Of a stretch of 64,000 nt of DNA, positions 52,006 through 61,408 are shown piece by piece. The first letter of the stretch is position 1, and each line of letters opens with the position of its first letter. The position numbers and the translations under genes are program-made. A model generated the notes under the pieces. That model was not told where the DNA came from and made no database searches. It saw only the letters and a program-made list of their open reading frames with translations. Source of the DNA: Nocardioides sp. Root1257 (GTDB lineage Bacteria > Actinomycetota > Actinomycetes > Propionibacteriales > Nocardioidaceae); contig NZ_LMDV01000009.1 of NCBI RefSeq assembly GCF_001425175.1, positions 399,614 to 463,613 of the forward strand, written 5' to 3'.

Positions 52006-52010
52006 CTCAG

Positions 52011-53924
52011 TCAGCGCTCGGCGTACCGGCACCACTGGGATAGCGGACATGCGGTGCAGCCTGGCGCCTTAGGAGTGCAAAGGCGCGCACCCAGCTCGAT
52101 CAGGGCGATCTGGGCTTGGCGGCTCTCCTCGTCGAATCCGATGAGGCGGCTGACTGCGATGCGTCCGTCGGAGTTGCGATTCTTCAGCCACCGCTCGGTG
52201 CCTTGGAAGAATCGGCCCGCAACACGCAACGCCGCGGTGTTCGCGATGACCGGTTCCTCCCCCTCGGGATCAGCAATCATCGCCAGCTCCGACGCGGCGC
52301 GGCGCAGAAGACCGCGCGATACCTGTTGGGCGAGATGATCGTCGTCAAGGGAGCCCCCTTCGTCCAAGACAGTTCTGGCGAGCTCCAGCAGGGCTCCGAC
52401 CTCCTCAGCCTTGTTCAGCCACGAGCCGATCTCGATAGCCCGGTCCGCCGAAGCGGCGAAAAGCTCGGGCGTCGACCACTCCGACAGCAAGGGCCACAGC
52501 GCCGCCACTGTCGTCCCCGACTCGTCACCGAGGAGCGCATCGCCGAGGACAACCAGCCAACGGGACCCGGACCTCAACCACGGGCTGACCAAGTGCGACT
52601 CGCGACCCCACCTAGCGAGACCCGACCGAGTCATCTCGGTAGTGACGGCGACCCCGTGCGCTCCGTCTCGGAGGATGCCTGCCACGGCTGACCCGATGGC
52701 CAGGCCCAGCCGGGGTGGTACCGCGTTGCCGATCTGGCGGAATGCCGCGGTGGGTGGCCCCGCGAATCGGAAATGGTCAGGAAAGGTCTGGATCCGTGCG
52801 GCTTCCCGGATGGTGAGCGTTCGATTCTGCTCCGGGTGGATGTACCAGTACCCGTCCTTGGCGATGTGGGCGGTGATCGTCCGAGACAGGTCGTCAGCGT
52901 CGAGGCGCTTGTACTTGTCATCAAAGATGTCATCCCGGTATCGCTTCAGCTCCTCAGGGAGCTCCGAGTACTTCGTCTTCGTGTCCAGATACTCGAAGGC
53001 CTCGGCGTCGTCATCCCGCACTCGGCGGGTGACGTGGTCATAGATGCGATCAGCGTGGGCCGACGGCACCGCCGCGCGCATCTCACGCTGGAACGCGGTC
53101 CTTGGCCCGTTGTACTTGCGCCAGACCTGACGCGTCTCATCAGAGAGCCATCCCTCCTTGGGACCGACCGGAGGCAGATCGCGGATGGCGTTCCCCAGCG
53201 TGACCTTCGCGCTCGACTCTTCGGGCCACTCGAAGTCCATGCCGCCCGCGAGCGCAACCAGGATGAGGCGCTGCCGGAACTGCGGCACGCCGTATCGGTA
53301 GGTGTCGACCACCCGCTCCTGTACCGAGTAGCCCCAGTCCTCCAGCCTGCGAACGATGGACCGCAGGATGAACATCTCGCGGTCGAGCGCCATGTCAGGG
53401 ACGTTCTCCATGATCACCGCTCGTGGCTTGGCGAGGCGCACGATCTCCAGATACGACTGCCACAGATCCCGCCGCCGATCGTGAGGTTCACGGAGTCCGT
53501 GTTGGACGAGGTAGCGCATCCCGGAGCGCCCAGCCTTGGAGAACGGCTGGCACGGGGGTCCTCCGGCGAGGACGTCAATGTTCACCGCACGAAGGATCTG
53601 CCCGACCTCCTCCGCCTTGTCGGGATCGCCGAGGTCCCACCCGACTGACATTCCGCCGAAGTGGTGTGCGTGAGTCTGCAGGGCCTCGGAATCGAAGTCG
53701 GCGCCGAACACGACCTTCATTCCCGCGTCTTCGAGCCCAAGGCTCATGCCACCCGCTCCCGAGAACAGGTCGGCTGCCAACAGTTGACTGGGGGTCCGGT
53801 CCCTCAGACGGCGTGCGAGAGCGACCAGGCTCTCTACGTCATCGCAGTGATCCTCGTGCTTCGCCAGTCGCAACGCCCGGCCACGATCTATGCGCTGCGG
53901 GGCGCGGGGATCCATGACTGTCAC
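52011..53924 (-). CDS. dcm: DNA cytosine-5 methyltransferase fused to an endonuclease III/MutY-like iron-sulfur domain
   Basis: The 637-residue protein begins with a C5-methyltransferase: LFSGAGGMSLGL, GGPPCQPFSKAG with catalytic Cys, MENVPD, QFRQRLILVA, and FRQIGNAVPPRLG closing motif X at about residue 400. From about 424 the chain is a helical DNA-glycosylase-like domain ending CTPKAPGCTACPLSQWC (Cys about 616, 623, 626, 632), an exact C-x6-C-x2-C-x5-C iron-sulfur loop of the endonuclease III superfamily. By eye the catalytic Lys and Asp positions read Arg (GLLRRAA) and Asn (VIANTAALRV), so glycosylase activity may be lost. Start could also be ATG 53915. Confidence 0.88.
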   Translation of the reverse strand: MTVMDPRAPQRIDRGRALRLAKHEDHCDDVESLVALARRLRDRTPSQLLAADLFSGAGGMSLGLEDAGMKVVFGADFDSEALQTHAHHFGGMSVGWDLGDPDKAEEVGQILRAVNIDVLAGGPPCQPFSKAGRSGMRYLVQHGLREPHDRRRDLWQSYLEIVRLAKPRAVIMENVPDMALDREMFILRSIVRRLEDWGYSVQERVVDTYRYGVPQFRQRLILVALAGGMDFEWPEESSAKVTLGNAIRDLPPVGPKEGWLSDETRQVWRKYNGPRTAFQREMRAAVPSAHADRIYDHVTRRVRDDDAEAFEYLDTKTKYSELPEELKRYRDDIFDDKYKRLDADDLSRTITAHIAKDGYWYIHPEQNRTLTIREAARIQTFPDHFRFAGPPTAAFRQIGNAVPPRLGLAIGSAVAGILRDGAHGVAVTTEMTRSGLARWGRESHLVSPWLRSGSRWLVVLGDALLGDESGTTVAALWPLLSEWSTPELFAASADRAIEIGSWLNKAEEVGALLELARTVLDEGGSLDDDHLAQQVSRGLLRRAASELAMIADPEGEEPVIANTAALRVAGRFFQGTERWLKNRNSDGRIAVSRLIGFDEESRQAQIALIELGARLCTPKAPGCTACPLSQWCRYAER

Positions 53925-54094
53925 GCCGCTGATTCTACGGATCCGCGCCGACACATCTGGTGTCGAAACGCGGCTCGCCACTCCTCGACCGGCACCTCGT
54001 CGAGGACGGTCGACAGGTGGGAGAAGTACGACGGCTGCCGCACGCACACCTCGGCCAAGGTCTCGTCGCTGCCGCCGAGGTTGGTGACGTAGGC
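53921..54094 (-). pseudogene. Fragment resembling the C-terminus of an M13 family metallopeptidase
   Basis: In the gap between the AIPR and methyltransferase genes one minus-strand frame reads AYVTNLGGSDETLAEVCVRQ, then PSYFSHLSTVLDEVPVEEWRAAFRH. This resembles an internal segment of actinobacterial M13 (neprilysin-like) peptidases, where NLGG, VRQP and EVPVEDW-like words are conserved. Only about 50 residues remain and no start or active site is present. It seems to be a leftover of a host gene, higher in GC than its neighbours, marking an insertion boundary inside the defence cluster. Confidence 0.4.
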
Positions 54095-54151
54095 GCCTCA
54101 CCGCGTGGCCCGCAGGGGTCGACGCGTACCGCCCCGCCACCGCGTCGTGGG

Positions 54152-56224
54152 CTACTCCTTATAGCCGTTGTTCACAGCCTTGACGTATATACGAAGGAGT
54201 TCGCGTGCGACGTCCAGATCGAGCATTCGGGTTGGCGTCGGGATGACCTCACGCAGGCATCTCTGCTCCGAGTTCGACAGAAGTGAGTGCTCTCCCAAGT
54301 ATGAGCGCACGGCCTTCCACGCGTGCTCACCCACGTCATTCACGTGGCGTCGTTCGGAGATCTCCGGATCAAAGCGATCACGCACTGTGACTGCCTTCTG
54401 TCCGGACGCGTTGGTCCGCGTCGGCAGCGAATCGAGAATGAAGGCGTCGCTGAGTTCATACCTGATGGCGGCCAAGCGCTTCCAAGCCGCCTCACGCTTC
54501 GCCCATTCCGTCACGTTCACCACGAGCCGGTCTTCGCTGGTGAGAACATCTAGAGCCAGTCGGGCGATCGTCACCGCCTCGTTCAACACGGGTTCGCTGA
54601 CCCCTTGGTTGTCCCAGATCCGTATGAGGTCGAATGACTTCGCTCGCTCGTCCTTTGAGATCTCAAGGGAGAGCTTTGCGACGGCGTACGCCGTCAGGTT
54701 CGCCAGGTAGCCAGCCTCGTACCAGTCGGCCTTCGAAATCGCCGATCGCACGGCGCTGAACAGGATCGCCTTGCCGACCAGCCGCTTGTAGTAGTTCTCG
54801 TTGAACGCCTCCGGCTGCTGGACGAACTTATCCGCGACCAACGATGCGAACCCCTTGAAGTTCTTCTGGGCACCGCCGCTGACCAGGTGGGGAGCCTGCT
54901 CCCACGCGACGACATACTTCGCCGCGTCCGTCTTGGTGATCATCTGAGCACGAGGGAACTCGGCCTCGAACTTCTTCTGCTCAGCCAGGGTCCGCTTGTT
55001 CCGCTCGTTCAGATACTGACCACGGGTTCGTTCGTAGTACCACTTGCTCTGGTAGTTCACGCCGGCCTTGGCGGGAGCGAGGAGACGCTTCGACAAGTCC
55101 TCCATACGTACGTGGAACGGGCTGTTGGAGAAGAAGTCGTCCTCTCGGACCGCGTTCTGACTATTCGCGAAGCGGCTGATCCGCGGCACCATCTCGCGTG
55201 CTTCGTCCGGTGAGACCACGACGAGCTTCATCTGCACGAAGACATCGTCCAAGGAGACGTTGCGGCCACCGTGGCGCGCGTAGAAGAGCGATGCGGTCGT
55301 CTGACCCCCGTTGACGATCTGCAGATCAGTGATCCCATGGATTGAGCCATCGACGAACTCCACACTGGAGGCCGTGGCACTGATGCCGTTGTTGTACGCG
55401 AGAAAGTGACCGGGATCCTTGGTGATCGTTTCTCGGATCCCCTTATTGATCTTGCCTCTGATCGTGAGGAATGACCGCACGTTTCCCTCAAGGAGCCGAC
55501 TGCCGTGTTGCCGATACAGCGACGCGAGAAGGCCTCCCGGCATCGCTGCGAGATAAGTCGTGACGTCTCCAGCGCCGTCCGCGACCTTGAGCGCCGGGAC
55601 TCCGGGTACACCCCATTCGCGCAGGTCTAGCTCCAAGGGCTCACGTCCCTGGCCCGACTGATGCACTTGGAGGAAGCGCTGCATGTCCCAGATGTGGAAG
55701 TCAACGGGTATCCCGTTGATCTCCGACGCTTCGATAGCCTTGGCGCGAACGCTGAGTACTGCGTCTGTGACGAGGTACAGCCGAAATCGGCTTATAGCGT
55801 CATCACCGGTGCGGAATGCCAGCTCACGGAGTGTTTGTGCCAATTGATATTCGGGGGTCGCAGGTTCTCGGTCGATCAGGAAGTCGCCGCTGAGAGCCTC
55901 GCCCAGATACTGCACGAGTGCCTTCAGCCGCGTTGCAGCATCTGAGTAGTTGATTGTCGGGAGTTCGGGGTCACCGACGTAACGCATGACGACCAAGGAA
56001 ACCGACATGTCGTGGTCGTCCCGGTCGTAGCCATGCACAGCGAGCGACTTATTTCCTCGACCGCTTCCTGAGAACGACAGGAGGTCGAGGCTGCCGACCT
56101 CCTCAGCGCCGATCAGGAGGTCTGCGACCTCGGCCATGAAGGCGTCCGCAGTGAACATGCCATCGACTGACGCTCTCGCGATCGCGCGGTTGAGCAAGTC
56201 GGCCCTGAACTCGTTCAGCTCCAT
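54152..56224 (-). CDS. AIPR family protein (abortive infection phage resistance)
   Basis: The 690-residue protein has the AIPR core: HFLAYNNGISATASSVEF (about 283-300), ITDLQIVNGGQTTASLFYA (about 308-326) and FANSQNAVREDDFFSNSPFH (about 366-385), preceded by VRSFLTIRGKINKGIRETI. AIPR proteins are known from abortive-infection and mza-type defence systems and are thought to be nucleases or phage-triggered effectors; catalysis is not established. It follows the PD-(D/E)XK gene after 3 bases, so it is in the same operon. Composition is less GC-rich than the host. Confidence 0.92.
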   Translation of the reverse strand: MELNEFRADLLNRAIARASVDGMFTADAFMAEVADLLIGAEEVGSLDLLSFSGSGRGNKSLAVHGYDRDDHDMSVSLVVMRYVGDPELPTINYSDAATRLKALVQYLGEALSGDFLIDREPATPEYQLAQTLRELAFRTGDDAISRFRLYLVTDAVLSVRAKAIEASEINGIPVDFHIWDMQRFLQVHQSGQGREPLELDLREWGVPGVPALKVADGAGDVTTYLAAMPGGLLASLYRQHGSRLLEGNVRSFLTIRGKINKGIRETITKDPGHFLAYNNGISATASSVEFVDGSIHGITDLQIVNGGQTTASLFYARHGGRNVSLDDVFVQMKLVVVSPDEAREMVPRISRFANSQNAVREDDFFSNSPFHVRMEDLSKRLLAPAKAGVNYQSKWYYERTRGQYLNERNKRTLAEQKKFEAEFPRAQMITKTDAAKYVVAWEQAPHLVSGGAQKNFKGFASLVADKFVQQPEAFNENYYKRLVGKAILFSAVRSAISKADWYEAGYLANLTAYAVAKLSLEISKDERAKSFDLIRIWDNQGVSEPVLNEAVTIARLALDVLTSEDRLVVNVTEWAKREAAWKRLAAIRYELSDAFILDSLPTRTNASGQKAVTVRDRFDPEISERRHVNDVGEHAWKAVRSYLGEHSLLSNSEQRCLREVIPTPTRMLDLDVARELLRIYVKAVNNGYKE

Positions 56225-56227
56225 GGA

Positions 56228-57181
56228 TCAAGAAACCTCGACGGTGGCGACCTTGAACTCTTCAAGGTCGACGAGTTCCAATTGATAAGTGACGCGGCTG
56301 ATCCCACCGGAGAGCGCAGAGGCAGCGATGCGGGGAAAGTCCGGACCGACCTTGTAGATCGACTTCCGTGTAGGGAGGAACCACGTGTCCTGGTAAAAGG
56401 ACTCGGAAAGGTCAACGCCCAGCCTCAGGAGCCGCTCGTCAAGGCCCTCGGCGCTGGCCGCCGCCTCCGCCAGTGACGAACGCACCTTCGCCACCAACGA
56501 CGGAAGGTTCGTTGCACCGACCGTCTGGTCGTCGGTCGTCGCAACTTGTAGGACGATCAGCTGAAGGTCGTTCTCGTCCAGCTGGTGCTCCGATGAGATC
56601 CGAAGACGTGAGGTTGACGGCCCGATCGACTTCGCCTCGTGAAAGCCGTCCGAGGCGTACCAGAAGTCCTGCGGCAATCCCATCGGTCCGAGCCAACCCT
56701 CGATCGCAGCGCTCGTTGGCCTGGAAGCAGCGAACTCGTTGAGGATCAGCCAGAGCTCGCCGACCAAGCCCCGGAGTTCTTCCATGGTGAGAAGACCCTT
56801 CGGCCGAGGCTTGAGAAGCCTTCGCCACTCATCGAAGACGACGCCGACTCGATCGAGAGCCATCGGCTCATTGGCTGCCGATGATGACCGAGCGTGAACG
56901 TCATCAGCGAGCCGAAGGAAGACCTCGTCGAACTTGCGGTCCTGGAGCGTGAAACTGAGATTCCACTTGCCGCTCTTGTCCTCGTACCTCTCGACAAGGA
57001 CCACGTTCGACAGGATCGGCTTCACAGGCTTCGTCTGGGTGCGGACCACCATCCTTGGCGCCCCAGCGTCGGTAGTCCCGATGAAGATCTGAAGCGGATG
57101 GACCGAGTCATACAGATGCAGTCCGGCCGTTCCTCCCGCCAGATATCCGCGCCAGCTTGTGATCAGTTGGGTGTCACTCAT
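56228..57181 (-). CDS. PD-(D/E)XK motif protein (DUF4420)
   Basis: The 317-residue protein has the DUF4420 layout: MSDTQLITSWRGYLAGG at the start, LLTMEELRGLVGELWLILNEF in the middle, and the nuclease-like motif DGFHEAKSIGPSTSRLRISS followed by EHQLDENDLQLIV. EAK supplies the E-x-K half of a PD-(D/E)XK site. In the mza defence type this is the DUF component between Z1 and AIPR. The ATG at 57181 overlaps the Z1 gene end by 8 bases; an upstream frame extension is not needed. Confidence 0.9.
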   Translation of the reverse strand: MSDTQLITSWRGYLAGGTAGLHLYDSVHPLQIFIGTTDAGAPRMVVRTQTKPVKPILSNVVLVERYEDKSGKWNLSFTLQDRKFDEVFLRLADDVHARSSSAANEPMALDRVGVVFDEWRRLLKPRPKGLLTMEELRGLVGELWLILNEFAASRPTSAAIEGWLGPMGLPQDFWYASDGFHEAKSIGPSTSRLRISSEHQLDENDLQLIVLQVATTDDQTVGATNLPSLVAKVRSSLAEAAASAEGLDERLLRLGVDLSESFYQDTWFLPTRKSIYKVGPDFPRIAASALSGGISRVTYQLELVDLEEFKVATVEVS

Positions 57182-59954
57182 CCAAGTCCTCCCGGTCATC
57201 CGCGCTGACTTCGAAGTCTTGGCGGAACTCCTCGATCGCCGGTCCGTTGAGGAGGTACACAACGTCGCCGCTCTTCGAGCCCGGTTCACCGGGAATGGCG
57301 ATCTTCAATGCCATCAGGGCCTTCGAGTCTCCTGCTGCCTCTTCCCAAGCGGTCCTGGCCGTCGCCTCTTCTTCAACGGCTGCGGCTCTGTCGGCATCTG
57401 TGGCCGGCTCCGGCGGCTTAACCTCCCAGTTCGGCTCCAGTGGGTAGATCAGCAGCGTCGGGTGCGGCAGTTCGCGGTAGACGCCGGGTTCGACCAAGTC
57501 ACCGCCCTTGTGGTCGTAGGTCTTGGCGAGATCTGTACTGCCAGCCAGTCGCGCACTGCTACCGGAAACTCTGAAGGTGGCGTTCGTTCCATCTGTCGAA
57601 TAGCGCACCGCTCGCTTGGGCATTCTGGGTAGGACGACTCCGGGAGCAAGCTTGAGCTTGTCACCAGTGCCGCTGACGATGCCGACTGTCCAGTCCTGAA
57701 AAGCGGGGGAGCGCTGGTCCCTGATTAGTTTGTGCAACGAGTTGGCCAGGATCAGGTTGCCGCGGTCGTAGGTGAAGGCCTTGAGGAGGTCCGCGATCCG
57801 ATCCTTTGAGATCCCGACCTTGCCCATGTAGTCCAAGCCATTCGGGCGTTCGTTCCAATCTGAGCCGCTCGTGTCGGCGTCGACCGCGATCAGGAAATCT
57901 CGGACTGCACGCTGGTTGCCCGCGACGACATCCGCGTTGGCCGGGATCCTGATCGTCTCGATCCTGCGGCCCGAAAGTGAGATCACCATCGACCGCGACT
58001 CAGAGACGCCCTTCTTAGCTGTGATGGCAAGGGTCTCGGGGTGCTTCCGGACCATCAGACCGAAGTCCTCGGGTGTCTTCCCGAGCTCGCGCATCTCCCC
58101 GATCTGTACGCGGAGCTCCTCGGAGACGTCCGATACGAACCGGAACTGATCGGCGACATCAGGGCTGATCCAGACCCGAACGAGGTCTTCGTAGCCCGGT
58201 CGATATCCGAACCAGCGTGCCATCTGGAGGAGCGTGTCGGCAGCACCGACGACGCGATAGAAGTAGCTCACGGTCAGACCCTCGACGGTCAGGCCGCGAG
58301 AGAGTACGTCGCCACCGACGGCGATCATGTTCCGTACCTTGTCGTCGCTCCGCTTGTCCCGGGAGGAATTCACGAGTTCAACGGTCGTGTCGATCACCGC
58401 GGCCAGCAACTTGTCCCGCACGACCGGCCACGACGTCTGGGAGTCGGCGAATCGGGTCTCGAACGTCGCGGCGAGTTGCTTGAGGACTTCATGCGTGTCA
58501 GGTCCGGTCGTCGGCGGCTGCGCGTGAATCTCGATAGCGTTCTTGACCCTCGCGTACTCGAGACTGACGAGGTCGTACACCTGGCTCTGCACGTGCTTGA
58601 AGCGGGAGACATTCACGAGCATCGACCGCGCCCCCTTGTCGCCGCGAGCCAAGCGGATCGCTGAGGCGACGACAAAGGCGTGAATGGCTTGATTGAGGCT
58701 CTCCGGAAGGAAGGACACGGAGAGGTGAGACTTGTGGCGAGGAGGGAAGTCCTCATGTGCGTCCGTGATGTCGACCAGATTGGAGACAAGCTTCTCGTCC
58801 GAGGTGCCGAAGTAATTCTTGGAACCGACGTAGTTCGTCGGACTCGACAGCGCGAAGATGTAGTGGTGAGGGAAGAGGTCGTCCTTCAAAGCATCGTCGT
58901 ATGACTCGTGATCGATGAACACGTTCGCAAATGGTGTGGCTGTGAAGGCCATGTACGACGATCTGGTTGTGAGGTCCAGAAGTTCGCGGATCCTCGAGTT
59001 GATCGCCGTCGGGCTCTTGTCCCCGGTCGTCCGATAGTTCGTATTGACGGAGGCGTAGTCCGATTCGTCGTCGACGACAAGCATCGGGATATCGAACTTC
59101 CCGCCACTGAACTGGCCCTGTAGCCAGGCGATGATGTTCTCGAGTGGTTTCAAGTTCTTCTTGACCACGAAGACGTAGGGGTGGTCGGCGTTTGGATCGA
59201 TCGTCACCGCTTGACCCGTGAACGAAGCGGTGACGAAATCCTTCGCGTGGGTGGTCATGCCTTGGCCACGCAGGAACTTGGTCTGTGTCGGGTGCTTGCC
59301 CACGCCGATGATCTTGTCGTGCTTCACGACGGACGAGTCCTTGCCCAAGAAACCTTCGTCGACGCGATACTGCGTCTGTTGCCGTAGCGACTCCGTTGCT
59401 CCGGTGAGCAGTACGACCAACTTGTAGCCGGCGTCGGCGGCCTTGTTGACGATTCCGATGTACGTAGCGGTCTTTCCGGACTGGACATCGCCGATGACCA
59501 GGCCGCGCCGCTTCCAAGCTCCGTCGAGGTTCGGATCACCTAGGAGGTCGACGACCTCACTACTCGCTTGGTCCAGGGCATCGAGCACCTTGGGCGCAAA
59601 GCCTTTGTCGACCGTCAGGAACTGCTTGTAGGAGTACCACCGCTCGAGTCTGATCTCCCCGGATGCGACCGCATCCTTGAACCACGGTTCAAAATCAGGA
59701 GCAAGGACGATAGGCGGAGCAATGTCGACGACGATCTGCTTCATCGCTTCGTTGGCGATCAGCTTGTAGCTGTCGTCATCGATCTCTTCAGGGAAGAGCC
59801 CCTGCAGAAACGCGCGTGACGATTGGATCGTCTCTTCGACTGCTTCGACCGGCGCGGGTAAGCCGTGCTTCGTCACGATCGTCTGGACGAGCAGGGCGAC
59901 CTTCGGAAGAAGGTTTGGTGGAACACTCGAAACGGCAGCGGCTGGGTTGCTCAC
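57174..59954 (-). CDS. Z1-domain superfamily II helicase-like ATPase
   Basis: The 926-residue protein has Walker A GDVQSGKTATYIGIVNKA (about 150-167), VVLLTGATESLRQQT, Walker B-like MLVVDDESDYAS (about 290-301), MAFTATPFANVFID, then MIAVGGDVLSRGLTVEGL and MARWFGYRPGYEDL, the hallmark Z1 segments. Z1 proteins occur with MutL/MORC-like ATPases in restriction-like and mza defence loci and are predicted to translocate along or remodel nucleic acids. The GTG start overlaps the upstream GHKL gene (GTGA), and its end overlaps the DUF4420 gene. Confidence 0.93.
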   Translation of the reverse strand: MSNPAAAVSSVPPNLLPKVALLVQTIVTKHGLPAPVEAVEETIQSSRAFLQGLFPEEIDDDSYKLIANEAMKQIVVDIAPPIVLAPDFEPWFKDAVASGEIRLERWYSYKQFLTVDKGFAPKVLDALDQASSEVVDLLGDPNLDGAWKRRGLVIGDVQSGKTATYIGIVNKAADAGYKLVVLLTGATESLRQQTQYRVDEGFLGKDSSVVKHDKIIGVGKHPTQTKFLRGQGMTTHAKDFVTASFTGQAVTIDPNADHPYVFVVKKNLKPLENIIAWLQGQFSGGKFDIPMLVVDDESDYASVNTNYRTTGDKSPTAINSRIRELLDLTTRSSYMAFTATPFANVFIDHESYDDALKDDLFPHHYIFALSSPTNYVGSKNYFGTSDEKLVSNLVDITDAHEDFPPRHKSHLSVSFLPESLNQAIHAFVVASAIRLARGDKGARSMLVNVSRFKHVQSQVYDLVSLEYARVKNAIEIHAQPPTTGPDTHEVLKQLAATFETRFADSQTSWPVVRDKLLAAVIDTTVELVNSSRDKRSDDKVRNMIAVGGDVLSRGLTVEGLTVSYFYRVVGAADTLLQMARWFGYRPGYEDLVRVWISPDVADQFRFVSDVSEELRVQIGEMRELGKTPEDFGLMVRKHPETLAITAKKGVSESRSMVISLSGRRIETIRIPANADVVAGNQRAVRDFLIAVDADTSGSDWNERPNGLDYMGKVGISKDRIADLLKAFTYDRGNLILANSLHKLIRDQRSPAFQDWTVGIVSGTGDKLKLAPGVVLPRMPKRAVRYSTDGTNATFRVSGSSARLAGSTDLAKTYDHKGGDLVEPGVYRELPHPTLLIYPLEPNWEVKPPEPATDADRAAAVEEEATARTAWEEAAGDSKALMALKIAIPGEPGSKSGDVVYLLNGPAIEEFRQDFEVSADDREDLDE

Positions 59955-61408
59955 TGGGTCAACGCCTCTCGTAACCGTCGCTCGAAGTTCGAGACTTGGT
60001 AGTACGGCTCAGCTATGGCCAAGCTCCTGATGAAGGTCTCAAGCTCGAAGCCGGACGAGCGCACATGCGCCCAACTCTCTGTCGCCCGCTTGAGCAGCTC
60101 TTCGTCCGCGTCCGCGCTCACCGGTACCTTGTCGCCACTCATGCGGTTGTGGGCGTCAACGAACGGAAACGTAGTTTCGACGTCGCGCAGAACTAGTTCG
60201 AACTGCTCGCGTTGCTCGTCCGTAAGGTCTGCCGTGAATGCTTGAACGGCTGGGTGATCGATATTGATCTCGTAGCTGAACTCATCGCCGTTCAGCCGAA
60301 GGTCCCACATGTGGTCCACCTTGGCCGGCTGATTCACCTTCCGACCGCGGAACTCCTGGACCTTCTGGCTCGGGAGCATCATCGTCTTCGCGAGCTCGCT
60401 GAGTCGTCGCCGCACGAGGGGCGGCGGTGCAGCGGTGGACTTCTTGACGTCCAGCGCCCACAGGTGGTCCAAGCTGTTGGGAATGTCAACGCGCACCCGG
60501 GTCAGCTTCGCCATCTCACTCCGCGGCGCGACGCGGAACCAGGTTCCCCAGATCACGAGTCGGCCGCCCCTGTAGACGTAAAAGCCTTGGGTTTCACGGA
60601 GACCACCGAGCTTCAGGGCTTTGGTTCGTTCAACGGCCGAAAGCTTGTTGAGGTACGGCAACGTGTAGGCCTTGAGGCGCACCCGCTGGCCATCTATCTC
60701 AATGGGCTCCCAATCGGTCTGCTGAGTCTTCAACGACGTGGACAGGAACGGATCGATGGGTGTTATGGGACCGCCGTTCAGCTTGAACCCGATCTTGCGG
60801 ACGGTGTCGCCCGAGTTGAAGAGGTGAAAGACCAACGCCACATGTTCGCGTACCTCAACGGCGACCCGATCGAAGTCGGATTGTTCGTCCCCTGCGCTCA
60901 TCCTGAGCTGGTCCAAGTCGCCCCAATGCACAAGGGTCCCCGTCGACTCGTGTGCGAACTGGTCCCATCCAAGGAGGTCAGAGGCCTCCGTCGAGTCGAG
61001 CTCGATGAGTGACCATTCCCCTGACGCGATCACGTGATCAAGACTCCAGCGAAGGACGGTGAGATCTCCGTCCTTCCTGCTGGCGATCGTGAGTGTGCGA
61101 CATTGCGACAGCGACGCGGTCTTCAACCCGAGGCCGAAGCGGCCCAGATCTTCGGGACGCCGCTCGGTTGTCGGGCTCGTTGCCGCCAGACGCATGGCTG
61201 CAACGGCCTCGTCCCGCGACATTCCGTCGCCGTCGTCGATGACCGCAACTTGGAACGGTCCCGCGGAGCTGAAGAGGACCTCGACATGGGACGCATTGGC
61301 GGCGACTGAATTGTCGATGACATCAGCGACGGCGGACTCCACGGTGTAACCGATGGATCGCATCGACTCGAGAAGAGCGGGATCTGGCGTCACGACTATC
61401 GACTTCAA
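59951..61408 (-). CDS. GHKL-fold ATPase (MutL/MORC-like), second copy
   Basis: The 485-residue protein has motif N AVADVIDNSVAANA (about 26-39), DDGDGMSRDEAV (about 57-68) and GRFGLGLKTASLSQC (about 90-104), then TGTLVHWGDL. It is paralogous to the GHKL protein at 50716-52005, with the same order and similar middle (REtQGFYVYRGGRLVIWG region at about 265-280). It is the MutL component of the mza-type set and the first gene of the minus-strand defence operon. The start is TTG at 61408 with GGGGAGG ten bases upstream; GTG at 61393 is an alternative. Confidence 0.9.
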   Translation of the reverse strand: MKSIVVTPDPALLESMRSIGYTVESAVADVIDNSVAANASHVEVLFSSAGPFQVAVIDDGDGMSRDEAVAAMRLAATSPTTERRPEDLGRFGLGLKTASLSQCRTLTIASRKDGDLTVLRWSLDHVIASGEWSLIELDSTEASDLLGWDQFAHESTGTLVHWGDLDQLRMSAGDEQSDFDRVAVEVREHVALVFHLFNSGDTVRKIGFKLNGGPITPIDPFLSTSLKTQQTDWEPIEIDGQRVRLKAYTLPYLNKLSAVERTKALKLGGLRETQGFYVYRGGRLVIWGTWFRVAPRSEMAKLTRVRVDIPNSLDHLWALDVKKSTAAPPPLVRRRLSELAKTMMLPSQKVQEFRGRKVNQPAKVDHMWDLRLNGDEFSYEINIDHPAVQAFTADLTDEQREQFELVLRDVETTFPFVDAHNRMSGDKVPVSADADEELLKRATESWAHVRSSGFELETFIRSLAIAEPYYQVSNFERRLREALTQ

